From NCBI GenBank assembly GCA_002429375.1, contig DIZP01000047.1, positions 21,112 to 28,865 on the forward strand: a stretch of DNA of 7,754 bases. The letters run 5' to 3'. The stretch is from a bacterium UBA6025 (GTDB lineage Bacteria; Patescibacteriota; Saccharimonadia; Saccharimonadales; Saccharimonadaceae). The stretch's first letter is position 1. Every line of letters begins with the position of its first letter. Below are positions 1-5,799 of this stretch, in pieces. Below the pieces are notes generated by a model, which had not been told where the DNA came from, did no database searches, and saw only the letters and a program-made list of their open reading frames with translations. A program made the translations under genes and the position numbers.

Positions 1-171
1 GTTGATGCAATTGACCTAAACCTTGACCACAGAGACGCCGCTGCCGCATTTTCAGAAGAGACAAGTCATGATATCTGGAATCAGCCAAATGAGAACGAGG
101 AAGAATCCGATACGCCTGCTTTCCTTCGCCGTCGCAAGAAGAATAAGACACCAACCGATAAGGAAGCATAG
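1..171 (+). CDS. ftsZ: FtsZ, C-terminal tail (partial, 5' end outside window)
   Basis: The open frame enters from the left edge and ends at TAG 169-171, leaving 56 residues. The visible part is a low-complexity acidic linker (NENEEESD) followed by DTPAFLRRRKK and a short basic tail. This matches the conserved C-terminal peptide of FtsZ (consensus near D-hydrophobic-PAFLR-basic), which in known systems docks membrane anchors and Z-ring regulators such as FtsA, SepF or ZipA. The tubulin-like GTPase domain lies upstream of the window, so the call rests on the tail peptide alone. The next gene begins six bases after the stop in the same frame, suggesting cotranscription. An FtsZ tail next to nrdR is plausible chromosomal context. 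No alternative family with this linker plus PAFLR ending comes to mind. Confidence 0.82.
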   Translation, partial: VDAIDLNLDHRDAAAAFSEETSHDIWNQPNENEEESDTPAFLRRRKKNKTPTDKEA

Positions 172-177
172 GCCGGG

Positions 178-633
178 ATGGCACAATACAATATCGGTGA
201 TAGCAGGGTCATCGAGTCTCGTGAGGTAGGGGACGGGGTGACGATTCGTCGTCGCCGAGAGTCTCCGGACGGTACCCGTTTTACGACTTATGAGCGTATC
301 GAGAAGCCCAACCTGGCGATTATCAAAAAAGACAGCTCACGCGAACTGTTTGACCGAGAAAAATTAGCCAACGCTATCAAGCGATCAGTTGGCAAATTTT
401 TTGCGTCCGAAGTCGAAGTAGAAGAGATGATCTCGGACATTGAAGACGGGCTTTACGCAATCGGTGAAAACGAAATTACTTCCAAGCAAGTCGGTGACAA
501 GGTCCTTGACGAACTGGCGATACGCAACGAAGTCGCCTATGTCCGCTTCGCTAGTGTTTATCACGAATTTAAAACACTTGATGATTTTGTGAAGATTCTC
601 GAACACCGTCGTCATCAAAAATTGGATAACTAG
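178..633 (+). CDS. nrdR: NrdR-like ATP-cone protein lacking the zinc-ribbon cysteines
   Basis: The 151-residue length is typical of NrdR, the nucleotide-sensing repressor of ribonucleotide reductase genes. Residues 11-42 align with the NrdR N-terminal domain (VIESR, then IRRRRE, then RFTTYERIE). Residues 47-140 form the ATP-cone (AIIKKDSSRELFDREKLANA, later VGDKVLDELA and VAYVRFASVYHEFK). Canonical NrdR carries four zinc cysteines, CxxC near residue 3 and CxxC just after RRRRE. Here the first pair reads AQYNIG and the second is replaced by SPDGT, one residue shorter, and the whole protein contains no cysteine. The preceding FtsZ stop is in frame only six bases upstream, so a longer N-terminus is impossible. 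Basic DNA-contacting residues remain. It could be a zinc-independent repressor or an ATP-cone sensor with altered DNA binding. Family assignment is firm; DNA-binding function is uncertain. Confidence 0.88.
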   Translation: MAQYNIGDSRVIESREVGDGVTIRRRRESPDGTRFTTYERIEKPNLAIIKKDSSRELFDREKLANAIKRSVGKFFASEVEVEEMISDIEDGLYAIGENEITSKQVGDKVLDELAIRNEVAYVRFASVYHEFKTLDDFVKILEHRRHQKLDN

Positions 634-639
634 CTTTTT

Positions 640-900
640 ATGAAGGTCGTCATTGTCTATAAGAACGAAAGCGACCACGCTCGCGCCGTGCTTGATTATT
701 TGCGTGACTTTGAGCGACAAACGAGCCACGTTTTGGAGACGATTGATCCAGAGACGGCCGACGGCGAACAATTTTGCCGAGCCTATGACATCGTGCAGTA
801 TCCGACGGTGGTCGCTCTGTCGGACGATAGCATCATGCAGAATATGTGGCGCGGCCTGCCACTACCAACCATAAGTGAGGTTAGTTATTATGTTCAGTAA
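640..900 (+). CDS. Thioredoxin-fold protein without CXXC, coupled to VKOR
   Basis: This 86-residue protein has the start of a thioredoxin/glutaredoxin fold (MKVVIVYKN, beta1), a helix (HARAVLDYLRDF), and the cis-proline region YDIVQYPTVVAL at about residues 49-60, followed by WRGLPLPTISEVSYY. In thioredoxins the redox CXXC would fall near residues 10-14; here that stretch is NESDHA, with no cysteine. The only cysteine is C46. No signal peptide or membrane segment is visible, so it is probably cytosolic. Its end overlaps the start of the VKOR gene by 11 bases, implying translational coupling and a shared role. Many VKOR homologues have a thioredoxin-like partner or fused domain, but those are normally redox-active, so this one may be a structural or binding subunit. 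No convincing Shine-Dalgarno precedes ATG 640; the start is chosen from the fold. The exact function is unknown. Confidence 0.72.
   Translation: MKVVIVYKNESDHARAVLDYLRDFERQTSHVLETIDPETADGEQFCRAYDIVQYPTVVALSDDSIMQNMWRGLPLPTISEVSYYVQ
875..880 (+). promoter_or_regulatory. Ribosome binding site deciding the VKOR start
   Basis: GTGAGG lies nine bases upstream of ATG 890. A longer reading from GTG 875 is possible, but that codon would itself be part of this site and would add only MRLVI before the hydrophilic N-terminus. I therefore prefer ATG 890. Confidence 0.5.
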
Positions 901-1522
901 ACTAAAGGTGTACTTTACACACGAAGATGAAGCGGTGCGTGACAATCGTTGGATTTTTGTCAGTATGTTGATTGGTGCGGTTCTCAGTCTCGTTGCCGCG
1001 TTTGTGTTGTCGGTTGAGGCAGTGGACTTGGCGAAGAATCCCAATGCCCAGCTCACCTGTAGTGTGAACGCTATCATTAACTGTGCGACCGTCGCCAAGC
1101 ATCCCTCGGCGGCCTTGTTCGGGTTTCCCAATAGTTTTCTGGGGTTGGTTGCCGAGCCAATTGTTATTACGGTCGCTATCGCCGGCTTAGCTGGCGTCAA
1201 GTTCCCGCGTAAGTTCATGGTTGTTGCACAACTATGTTATACGCTCGGCTTCATATTTGCGTACTACTTACTGTACATGAGCATGTTTGTTATCCAGGCG
1301 TTATGCCCGTGGTGTCTGCTGGTGACATTGTCGACGACTTTCGTTTTTTTCTCAATGACTCGGTACAACGTCCGCGAGGACAATTTATATTTGCCAGTTA
1401 AGCTGGCAAAACGGGCGAAAGCATGTATTAAAAAAGACTATGATAAATTAGCCCTTGGTATTATTGTGGCGGCCGTCATAGCTGGTATTCTGTTAAAATA
1501 CAGCAGTGCACTTTTCGCCTGA
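890..1522 (+). CDS. VKOR family membrane disulfide-forming oxidoreductase
   Basis: The 210-residue protein has the vitamin K epoxide reductase fold, which in bacteria reoxidises a DsbA-like protein and passes electrons to quinone. A first membrane segment (about 21-42) is followed by an outer loop with the conserved cysteine pair C57 and C65 (TCSVNAIINCATV). Next come FGFPNSFLG at 78-85, further membrane segments at about 86-102, 108-128 and 130-155, the quinone-site CPWC at 139-142, and an extra C-terminal segment near 186-206. Loop and motif spacing resemble actinobacterial VKORs (SCSVN...C, FGFPN, LCPYC). All four catalytic cysteines are present, so it should be active. There is no fused thioredoxin domain; the small CXXC-less thioredoxin-fold gene overlaps its start instead. 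No DsbA-like substrate is encoded in the window. Confidence 0.93.
   Translation: MFSKLKVYFTHEDEAVRDNRWIFVSMLIGAVLSLVAAFVLSVEAVDLAKNPNAQLTCSVNAIINCATVAKHPSAALFGFPNSFLGLVAEPIVITVAIAGLAGVKFPRKFMVVAQLCYTLGFIFAYYLLYMSMFVIQALCPWCLLVTLSTTFVFFSMTRYNVREDNLYLPVKLAKRAKACIKKDYDKLALGIIVAAVIAGILLKYSSALFA
1491..1499 (+). promoter_or_regulatory. Possible extended -10 promoter for the T-box transcript
   Basis: TGTTAAAAT inside the end of the VKOR gene resembles an extended -10 element (TGn plus TAAAAT). It would start a transcript shortly before the T-box leader. No good -35 hexamer is seen at 16-18 bases, so this is only a candidate; readthrough from the VKOR operon is equally possible. Confidence 0.25.
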
Positions 1523-1554
1523 GGTTTGAGTGGAAACATCGAGCAATTTTTCTC

Positions 1555-1795
1555 AGCAGTTGCTAACGATGACGAATCACGGTAAGATTATAAGTGAAAC
1601 GTTCCTGCTGTGCAGGATGAGCGCTTATCAAACGCGAATGTTTTTCGGAAGAAATCAGCAGTGAAAGTAGAACCGAACGATAATCGACTCGTCAGATCGA
1701 ATAACTAAGCGCTAAGAAGAATCTCTTTTTAGAAACTGGATGGTACCGTCCGCTCACGCGGATTCCAGTGACTAAATAGGGATTTTTGTTTTTTC
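1555..1795 (+). ncRNA. T-box riboswitch leader (probably tRNA-Ile) upstream of GNAT-ileS
   Basis: The decisive part is the antiterminator. Helix ACTGGA 1735-1740 pairs with TCCAGT 1764-1769, the seven-base bulge TGGTACC 1741-1747 is the T-box signature, and helix GTCCGC 1748-1753 pairs with GCGGAT 1758-1763 across a TCAC loop. TGGT in the bulge suits a tRNA ending A-CCA, as tRNA-Ile does. Stem III is CTAAGAAG 1712-1719 with CTTTTTAG 1725-1732. Upstream, ATAAGTG 1590-1596 pairs with CGCTTAT 1622-1628, capped by TCCTGC/GCAGGA at 1603-1617 with a three-base loop. A possible specifier ATC followed by A is at 1627-1629. TTCGG 1644-1648 with CCGAA 1673-1677 may be stem II. The short apical loop leaves no room for the large distal T-loops of classical stem I. 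The lower stem I and the left boundary are not resolved. The downstream ileS supports the isoleucine assignment. Confidence 0.85.
1720..1794 (+). terminator. Candidate T-box regulatory terminator with U-tract
   Basis: A T-rich tract at 1783-1794 (TTTTT G TTTTTT) follows two possible helices. One is short and classical: ATTCC 1762-1766, part of the antiterminator 3' strand, with GGGAT 1779-1783. The other is long: 1720-1732 with 1772-1784, twelve of thirteen pairs including one G-U, which encloses the antiterminator and competes with stem III. Either would support control by premature termination. Translational control is not excluded: 1788-1794 can pair weakly with 1801-1807 and cover part of the AAAGGA ribosome site at 1798-1803. 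Confidence 0.45.
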
Positions 1796-1797
1796 AG

Positions 1798-1803
1798 AAA
1801 GGA
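1798..1803 (+). promoter_or_regulatory. Ribosome binding site of the GNAT gene
   Basis: AAAGGA stands 11 bases before ATG 1815, a slightly long spacing, directly after the T-tract of the T-box leader. It is the only Shine-Dalgarno-like site here and supports ATG 1815 as the start. Confidence 0.6.
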
Positions 1804-1814
1804 AAACTTATACT

Positions 1815-2366
1815 ATGTCGTCACCTGAAATTGAACAGCAGCCAAAATTTGTGATTGAAACTGTAAGAACACGCCAGGATAATATTGGCATCGGGGAAGC
1901 TCATCTTCAGTCTTGGATCGAGACGTATCAAAACCAAAATCTTGGTATTGATGAGGCTTGGATACGTAAAGAATTCAGTTTTTTGGTTGAAGATAGAGGT
2001 ATTGATTTTAGGGCTAAGCAGATTGAGATTGCAAATAGGTCGGAATCAGAGATATTATACAGAGTTGTTAAAGACCCAGACGATAAAGTACAGGGTTTTC
2101 TCCACGTATCACGTCGTGATGACGGTGTTCATCTTGATGCGATTTATCTTACCAAGAAGGCGCAAGGTAAAGGTGTCGCTCGTGAGTTGATGAATCAGGC
2201 TATCGAGTTTTCAGGAGGACATTCAATTTCGCTCCAGGTTGTCGCCTATAACGACCACGCTATATCGTTTTATGAAAAGTACGGATTTGATAAGGGCGAA
2301 ATAGACAAAGGGCTATTTCATGGTAGAATGCCGGTATTAAACATGCATAGGGACGGAGAAATATAA
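1815..2366 (+). CDS. GNAT family N-acetyltransferase between T-box and ileS
   Basis: The 183-residue protein has the GNAT order: an N-terminal alpha1/alpha2 region with AHLQSWIETYQ at 29-39, a central strand VQGFLHVSR at 92-100, motif A LDAIYLTKKAQGKGVA at 107-122 (acetyl-CoA pyrophosphate loop QGKGVA), and motif B NDHAISFYEKYGF at 146-158. Such enzymes move acetyl from acetyl-CoA to amines of small molecules, proteins or aminoacyl conjugates; the substrate cannot be read from sequence. It stands directly behind the T-box leader and ends one base before ileS, whose ribosome site (GGAGAA 2355-2360) lies inside it, so the two are cotranscribed and probably both tRNA-controlled. Its arginines use AGA/AGG in seven of twelve cases, whereas ileS uses AGG once and otherwise CGN, and it is visibly richer in A and T. 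This suggests later acquisition. RimI-like or resistance-type acetyltransferases are alternatives. Confidence 0.88.
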   Translation: MSSPEIEQQPKFVIETVRTRQDNIGIGEAHLQSWIETYQNQNLGIDEAWIRKEFSFLVEDRGIDFRAKQIEIANRSESEILYRVVKDPDDKVQGFLHVSRRDDGVHLDAIYLTKKAQGKGVARELMNQAIEFSGGHSISLQVVAYNDHAISFYEKYGFDKGEIDKGLFHGRMPVLNMHRDGEI

Positions 2367-2367
2367 T

Positions 2368-5226
2368 ATGAAGTTTAAATCTAACACCCGTCGCCGAGCA
2401 CTTGAATACGAAAAGGACATCGTTCTGCAGTGGAAAAAGAACAAGACGTTCGAAAAATCAATCGAGCAGCGGCCAAAGAGTAACTCGTACGTTTTTTACG
2501 ACGGTCCGCCGTTCATTACGGGAGTGCCACACCATGGGACGTTGCTGAGCAGTGTCGTCAAAGACACCGTGCCTCGTTACCAGACGATGAAAGGCAAGCG
2601 AGTCGAGCGTGTGTGGGGCTGGGATTGTCATGGGCTACCCGCCGAAGTCTATACCGAGAAAAAACTTGGACTGAAAGGCAAACAGGACGTCCTCGATTAC
2701 GGCCTCGAGAAATATATCATCGCGGCGCGTGAAAACATGGTGCAGACCAGTTCTCTTTGGGAAGATACGATTGACCGGATCGGCCGCTGGGTTGATTTCA
2801 AGGGCTCGTATAAGACGATGGACAAGGACTACATGGAATCCGTCTGGTGGGCGTTCAAAGAACTCTATGATAAAGGCAAGATCTACGAGGGTGAAAAGGT
2901 ACTGATGTACTGTACCCAGGACGCGACGCCACTCAGTAAAGCCGAAGTCACGATGGATAGCGGGGCTTATCAGGACGTGACCGACCCGAGCGTCTACGTG
3001 AAGTTCAAATTTGTCGACGAAGACGCCTCGTTGCTTGCTTGGACGACGACGCCCTGGACATTGCCCGCCAATACCGCCGTCGCCGTGAATGAAGATGTCG
3101 ATTATGTAAAATTCAAGACCGAAGACGGCGAAACGCTGATTGCCGCCTTCAGTTTATTAGACACGATACAAACCAAAACCAAAATTAATATAAAGGAAAT
3201 AAGTACTACTTTGATTAAGGGTAGTGAGTTGGTCGGTCGGTCTTACGAGCCATTATTTGATGATCGCGGCGAGAATGCGCACAAGGTATGGGCCGCCGAC
3301 TACGTCACGACCGAAGACGGAACGGGCATCGTTCATCTCGCACCGGCTTACGGCGAAGAGGACTTCGCACTGGCTAAAGAAAAAGGCTTCCCGATTATTC
3401 ATACCATTGATGAAACGGGCCATTTCACCGAAGGTAACTGGAAAGGCGAGTACGTCTGGGATATCAACAAGACGATTGCGAAAACATTGCATGAGCGGGG
3501 CGTCATTTTAGCAATCGACTATGTGCGCCACAGCTACCCGCACTGTCATCGCTGTGGGACGAAGCTTATGTACCGAGCTCACCCCAGTTGGTTTATGGAT
3601 GTTGATGGTCAGCGCGAGCAAATGCTCGAGCAAAACACCGAAAATATCAATTGGTTTCCGCCGCACATCAAACATGGTCGTTTTGAAAAGACCGTACAGA
3701 CCGCGCCCGATTGGAACCTGAGCCGTGATCGTTTCTGGGCGACACCGATGCCAATCTGGAAGGGAACGGACAAGCAGGGTGTCGAGTACGTCAAAGTTGT
3801 CGGTTCGTATGACGAACTCGAAGCGCTGTCCGGTCGTCGATTGGAAGACTATCACCGTCCATGGATTGACGAGGTAACCTTCACGATTGACGGCGTGGTC
3901 TATAGCCGTATCGATAAGGTGATGGACAGTTGGTTTGAGGCTGGCAGTATGCCCTTTGCCCAGTTCCATTATCCGTTCGAAAACGTCCAAAAGTTTGAAG
4001 CCAATTTCCCCGGCGATTTTATCGTCGAATATGTCGGTCAGGTCCGTGCTTGGTTCTATTATGTACACGCCATCAACGTCGGCCTGTTTGGCAAAAACGC
4101 CTTCAAGAATGTCATTGTGACGGGCAACGTGGCTGGTAACGACGGTCGCAAGATGAGCAAATCCTACGGCAACTTTACCGATCCGAATATTTTGATGGAC
4201 ACCTACAGCGCTGACGCGCTTCGTTTCTTGTTGCTCCAGAGCCCACTCCTCAACGGCGAGGATTTTGCGCTCCAAGACAAAGAAGTCGCTGACGCAAACC
4301 GCAAACTCGCCATGGTAGGCAACATGTACGATTTCTTTACGATGTACGCCGAAGTTGACGGCTGGGAGTTCAAGGGTGACCTGTCTGACCCGACGCCGCA
4401 GCTCGAAAACCCTCTCGACCAATGGATTGTCAGTCGGGTTCATCAGCTGACACAAAGTATCGAGAAAAATATGGATGCCTATGACATTCCTAACGCGGTC
4501 AAGCCAATCCTGCCGTTCATCGAAGACGCCAGTAACTGGTATGTTCGTCGCAGCCGGCGTCGTTTCTGGAAGTCGGGCGACGACACCGATAAAAATAACG
4601 CTTACCGGACGCTACATTATGTCCTGGTTCAATTGAGTCAAATACTGGCACCGTTTACGCCATTCTTGGCCGAAGAAATGTACCAGAAATTAACGGGCGG
4701 GGAGAGCGTTCACTTGCTTGACTGGCCGGAAGTTGGCCATATTAACGAACTCGTCGTTCAGGACATGGAAACAGTTCGAGACTACGTCAACCAAGCCCTC
4801 AGCATTCGCGCCAAAGAACACCTCAAGATCCGCCAGCCGTTGGCGAGCGTGACGGTGCCAACGCTGGGCGAGTTCGTCAATTTTAAGGATATTTTGACCG
4901 AAGAACTAAACGTTAAAACGGTACTTCAGGGTAGCGAGTTGAGGCTTGACCTAGCTATCACTCCGGAACTGAAGCGCGAAGGATTGTCTCGTGAAATCGT
5001 TCGCCATATCCAAAACGCCCGCAAACAAGCCGGGCTGAATGTCGATGACCGGATTACGCTTGGCCTCATGACTCACGACGCCGAACTCCAAACGGCGATT
5101 GATGAACATCGTGATGTCATCATGGCCGAGACACTGGCCAGTACGCTTTCGACCGAGACCTATAACTACGAGATAACAGTGATGATCGAGGATGTTGAGC
5201 TGAGCCTTTCATTGCAAAAAATATGA
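2368..5226 (+). CDS. ileS: Isoleucyl-tRNA synthetase, type 2-like
   Basis: This 952-residue class I synthetase charges tRNA-Ile with isoleucine in the cytoplasm. Landmarks in order are the HIGH-region signature GPPFITGVPHHGTLL (HHGT at 55-58), GWDCHGLPAE 84-93, editing-domain TTPWTLPAN 227-235, DGTGIVHLAPAYGEEDF 317-333 (D332 is the likely editing aspartate), a zinc-knuckle pair C393/C396 (YPHCHRCG), KMSKS 595-599, the anticodon-binding helical domain after about 680, and the conserved LKREGLSREIVRHIQNARKQ near the C-terminus. The GPPF.TG.PH.G pattern and lack of a C-terminal zinc finger place it with eukaryote-like type 2 enzymes, the group associated with mupirocin tolerance, though it is shorter than the roughly 1040 residues usual there. 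The second histidine of HIGH is threonine. It follows a T-box leader and a GNAT gene, with ribosome site GGAGAA seven bases before ATG. A full-length, intact frame supports activity. Confidence 0.97.
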   Translation: MKFKSNTRRRALEYEKDIVLQWKKNKTFEKSIEQRPKSNSYVFYDGPPFITGVPHHGTLLSSVVKDTVPRYQTMKGKRVERVWGWDCHGLPAEVYTEKKLGLKGKQDVLDYGLEKYIIAARENMVQTSSLWEDTIDRIGRWVDFKGSYKTMDKDYMESVWWAFKELYDKGKIYEGEKVLMYCTQDATPLSKAEVTMDSGAYQDVTDPSVYVKFKFVDEDASLLAWTTTPWTLPANTAVAVNEDVDYVKFKTEDGETLIAAFSLLDTIQTKTKINIKEISTTLIKGSELVGRSYEPLFDDRGENAHKVWAADYVTTEDGTGIVHLAPAYGEEDFALAKEKGFPIIHTIDETGHFTEGNWKGEYVWDINKTIAKTLHERGVILAIDYVRHSYPHCHRCGTKLMYRAHPSWFMDVDGQREQMLEQNTENINWFPPHIKHGRFEKTVQTAPDWNLSRDRFWATPMPIWKGTDKQGVEYVKVVGSYDELEALSGRRLEDYHRPWIDEVTFTIDGVVYSRIDKVMDSWFEAGSMPFAQFHYPFENVQKFEANFPGDFIVEYVGQVRAWFYYVHAINVGLFGKNAFKNVIVTGNVAGNDGRKMSKSYGNFTDPNILMDTYSADALRFLLLQSPLLNGEDFALQDKEVADANRKLAMVGNMYDFFTMYAEVDGWEFKGDLSDPTPQLENPLDQWIVSRVHQLTQSIEKNMDAYDIPNAVKPILPFIEDASNWYVRRSRRRFWKSGDDTDKNNAYRTLHYVLVQLSQILAPFTPFLAEEMYQKLTGGESVHLLDWPEVGHINELVVQDMETVRDYVNQALSIRAKEHLKIRQPLASVTVPTLGEFVNFKDILTEELNVKTVLQGSELRLDLAITPELKREGLSREIVRHIQNARKQAGLNVDDRITLGLMTHDAELQTAIDEHRDVIMAETLASTLSTETYNYEITVMIEDVELSLSLQKI

Positions 5227-5263
5227 CCACGGGCTAGCGGTATATATGGGAGTGGTTTAGTAG

Positions 5264-5269
5264 TATAAT
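5264..5269 (+). promoter_or_regulatory. Possible -10 element before the YggT gene
   Basis: A perfect TATAAT lies 39 bases before ATG 5309, in the gap after ileS. No TTGACA-like -35 is found at the right distance (5241-5246 is TATATA), so promoter strength is doubtful. Confidence 0.4.
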
Positions 5270-5296
5270 ATAGAGGATAGCAACCTAATGGTATAC

Positions 5297-5301
5297 GGAG
5301 G
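5297..5301 (+). promoter_or_regulatory. Strong ribosome binding site deciding the YggT start
   Basis: GGAGG with a seven-base spacer to ATG 5309 is an ideal Shine-Dalgarno arrangement. The in-frame ATG at 5288 lies upstream of it and has no such site, so 5309 is preferred. Confidence 0.8.
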
Positions 5302-5308
5302 TAGTCGC

Positions 5309-5704
5309 ATGGTTGATACAACAGAACAAGTAACTGAACAACAGGAAGACCGTGGTGGTCAGCGCGTCGTCACTCGTGGGGTGAATCACGAAAGTCGTGA
5401 CGAGCACGTCAATCGAGGCGTGCGTATTGTATGGTTTTTGGTGGGGATAGTTGTAGCGCTTCTATTGGTACGAGTTGTGTTAGCGCTCTTGGGTGCCAAT
5501 CTTGAGAATCAATTTGCCAATTTCATCTATGTCATCACCGATCCGTTTGTGGCTGGCTTCAGAGGACTACTTCAGGTAAGTCAATTTCAAGCTGGCGTAT
5601 CACGCCTCGAGCTAGAAACGCTGGTCGCTGCACTTGTGTACACACTGATTGGCTGGGGTATCGCTTCGGCAATTCAGTTGCTTAGCAAAAGAAGCCTAAC
5701 CTAA
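5309..5704 (+). CDS. YggT family integral membrane protein
   Basis: The 131-residue protein starts with a polar, charged cytoplasmic segment (1-38), followed by a membrane helix at about 40-63 (VWFLVGIVVALLLVRVVLAL), an amphipathic stretch containing NFIYVITDPFVAGFRGLLQV at 71-90, and a second helix at about 105-125 (LVAALVYTLIGWGIASAIQL). The ITDPF...FRGLL segment matches the YggT signature in which a TEP/TDP-like motif and an arginine precede the second helix. YggT proteins are linked to cell division, osmotic tolerance and thylakoid organisation in other bacteria, but the biochemical role is unsettled. This copy has a single YggT unit rather than the tandem pair of enterobacterial YggT. 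The gap after ileS is short and holds only a possible -10, so it may be partly cotranscribed with ileS. Confidence 0.8.
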   Translation: MVDTTEQVTEQQEDRGGQRVVTRGVNHESRDEHVNRGVRIVWFLVGIVVALLLVRVVLALLGANLENQFANFIYVITDPFVAGFRGLLQVSQFQAGVSRLELETLVAALVYTLIGWGIASAIQLLSKRSLT

Positions 5705-5743
5705 GCCTAAGCCGCCAAAAATAACGTCAAGAAGGATAGGTGA

Positions 5744-5772
5744 TTGACAAAACATAATGTTTATGCTAGTAT
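5744..5772 (+). promoter_or_regulatory. Strong sigma70-type promoter of the acidic protein/zincin operon
   Basis: TTGACA 5744-5749, a 17-base spacer and TAGTAT 5767-5772 preceded by TGC (extended -10) make a near-ideal housekeeping promoter. Transcription should start around 5779, which rules out the in-frame ATG at 5773 as start and favours ATG 5800. Confidence 0.85.
5750..5762 (+). promoter_or_regulatory. Inverted repeat in promoter spacer, possible operator
   Basis: AAACAT-A-ATGTTT is a perfect six-base inverted repeat around a single A, lying between the -35 and -10 hexamers. A repressor dimer bound here would block polymerase. No specific regulator can be named, and short AT-rich palindromes also occur by chance. 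Confidence 0.4.
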
Positions 5773-5799
5773 ATGCTCAGTAACACTAAACACAAACAT

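Noticed and set aside
875..877. GTG 875 as start of VKOR
   Set aside because: The codon is part of the GTGAGG ribosome site for ATG 890, which gives a more natural N-terminus.
862..1218. Minus-strand open frame opposite VKOR
   Set aside because: Shadow of the VKOR gene, whose catalytic cysteines and membrane segments establish the real frame; no family resemblance.
3508..4455. Long minus-strand open frame (315 codons) opposite ileS
   Set aside because: It lies fully inside the unambiguous ileS frame, shows no recognisable domain and no ribosome site; long antisense frames are common opposite GC-balanced conserved genes.
5227..5255. Possible terminator after ileS (CCAC ... GTGG)
   Set aside because: Only four pairs with a very large loop and no T-tract; not supported as a terminator.
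5288..5290. ATG 5288 as start of the YggT protein
   Set aside because: The strong GGAGG at 5297-5301 lies downstream of it and is ideally spaced for ATG 5309.
5693..5714. Short CCTAA/GCCTAAG repeats at the end of the YggT gene
   Set aside because: Only two to three imperfect units, partly coding; too short to be a meaningful repeat.
5773..5775. ATG 5773 as start of the acidic protein
   Set aside because: It directly follows the -10 hexamer (5767-5772), upstream of the expected transcription start, so it would not be in the mRNA.
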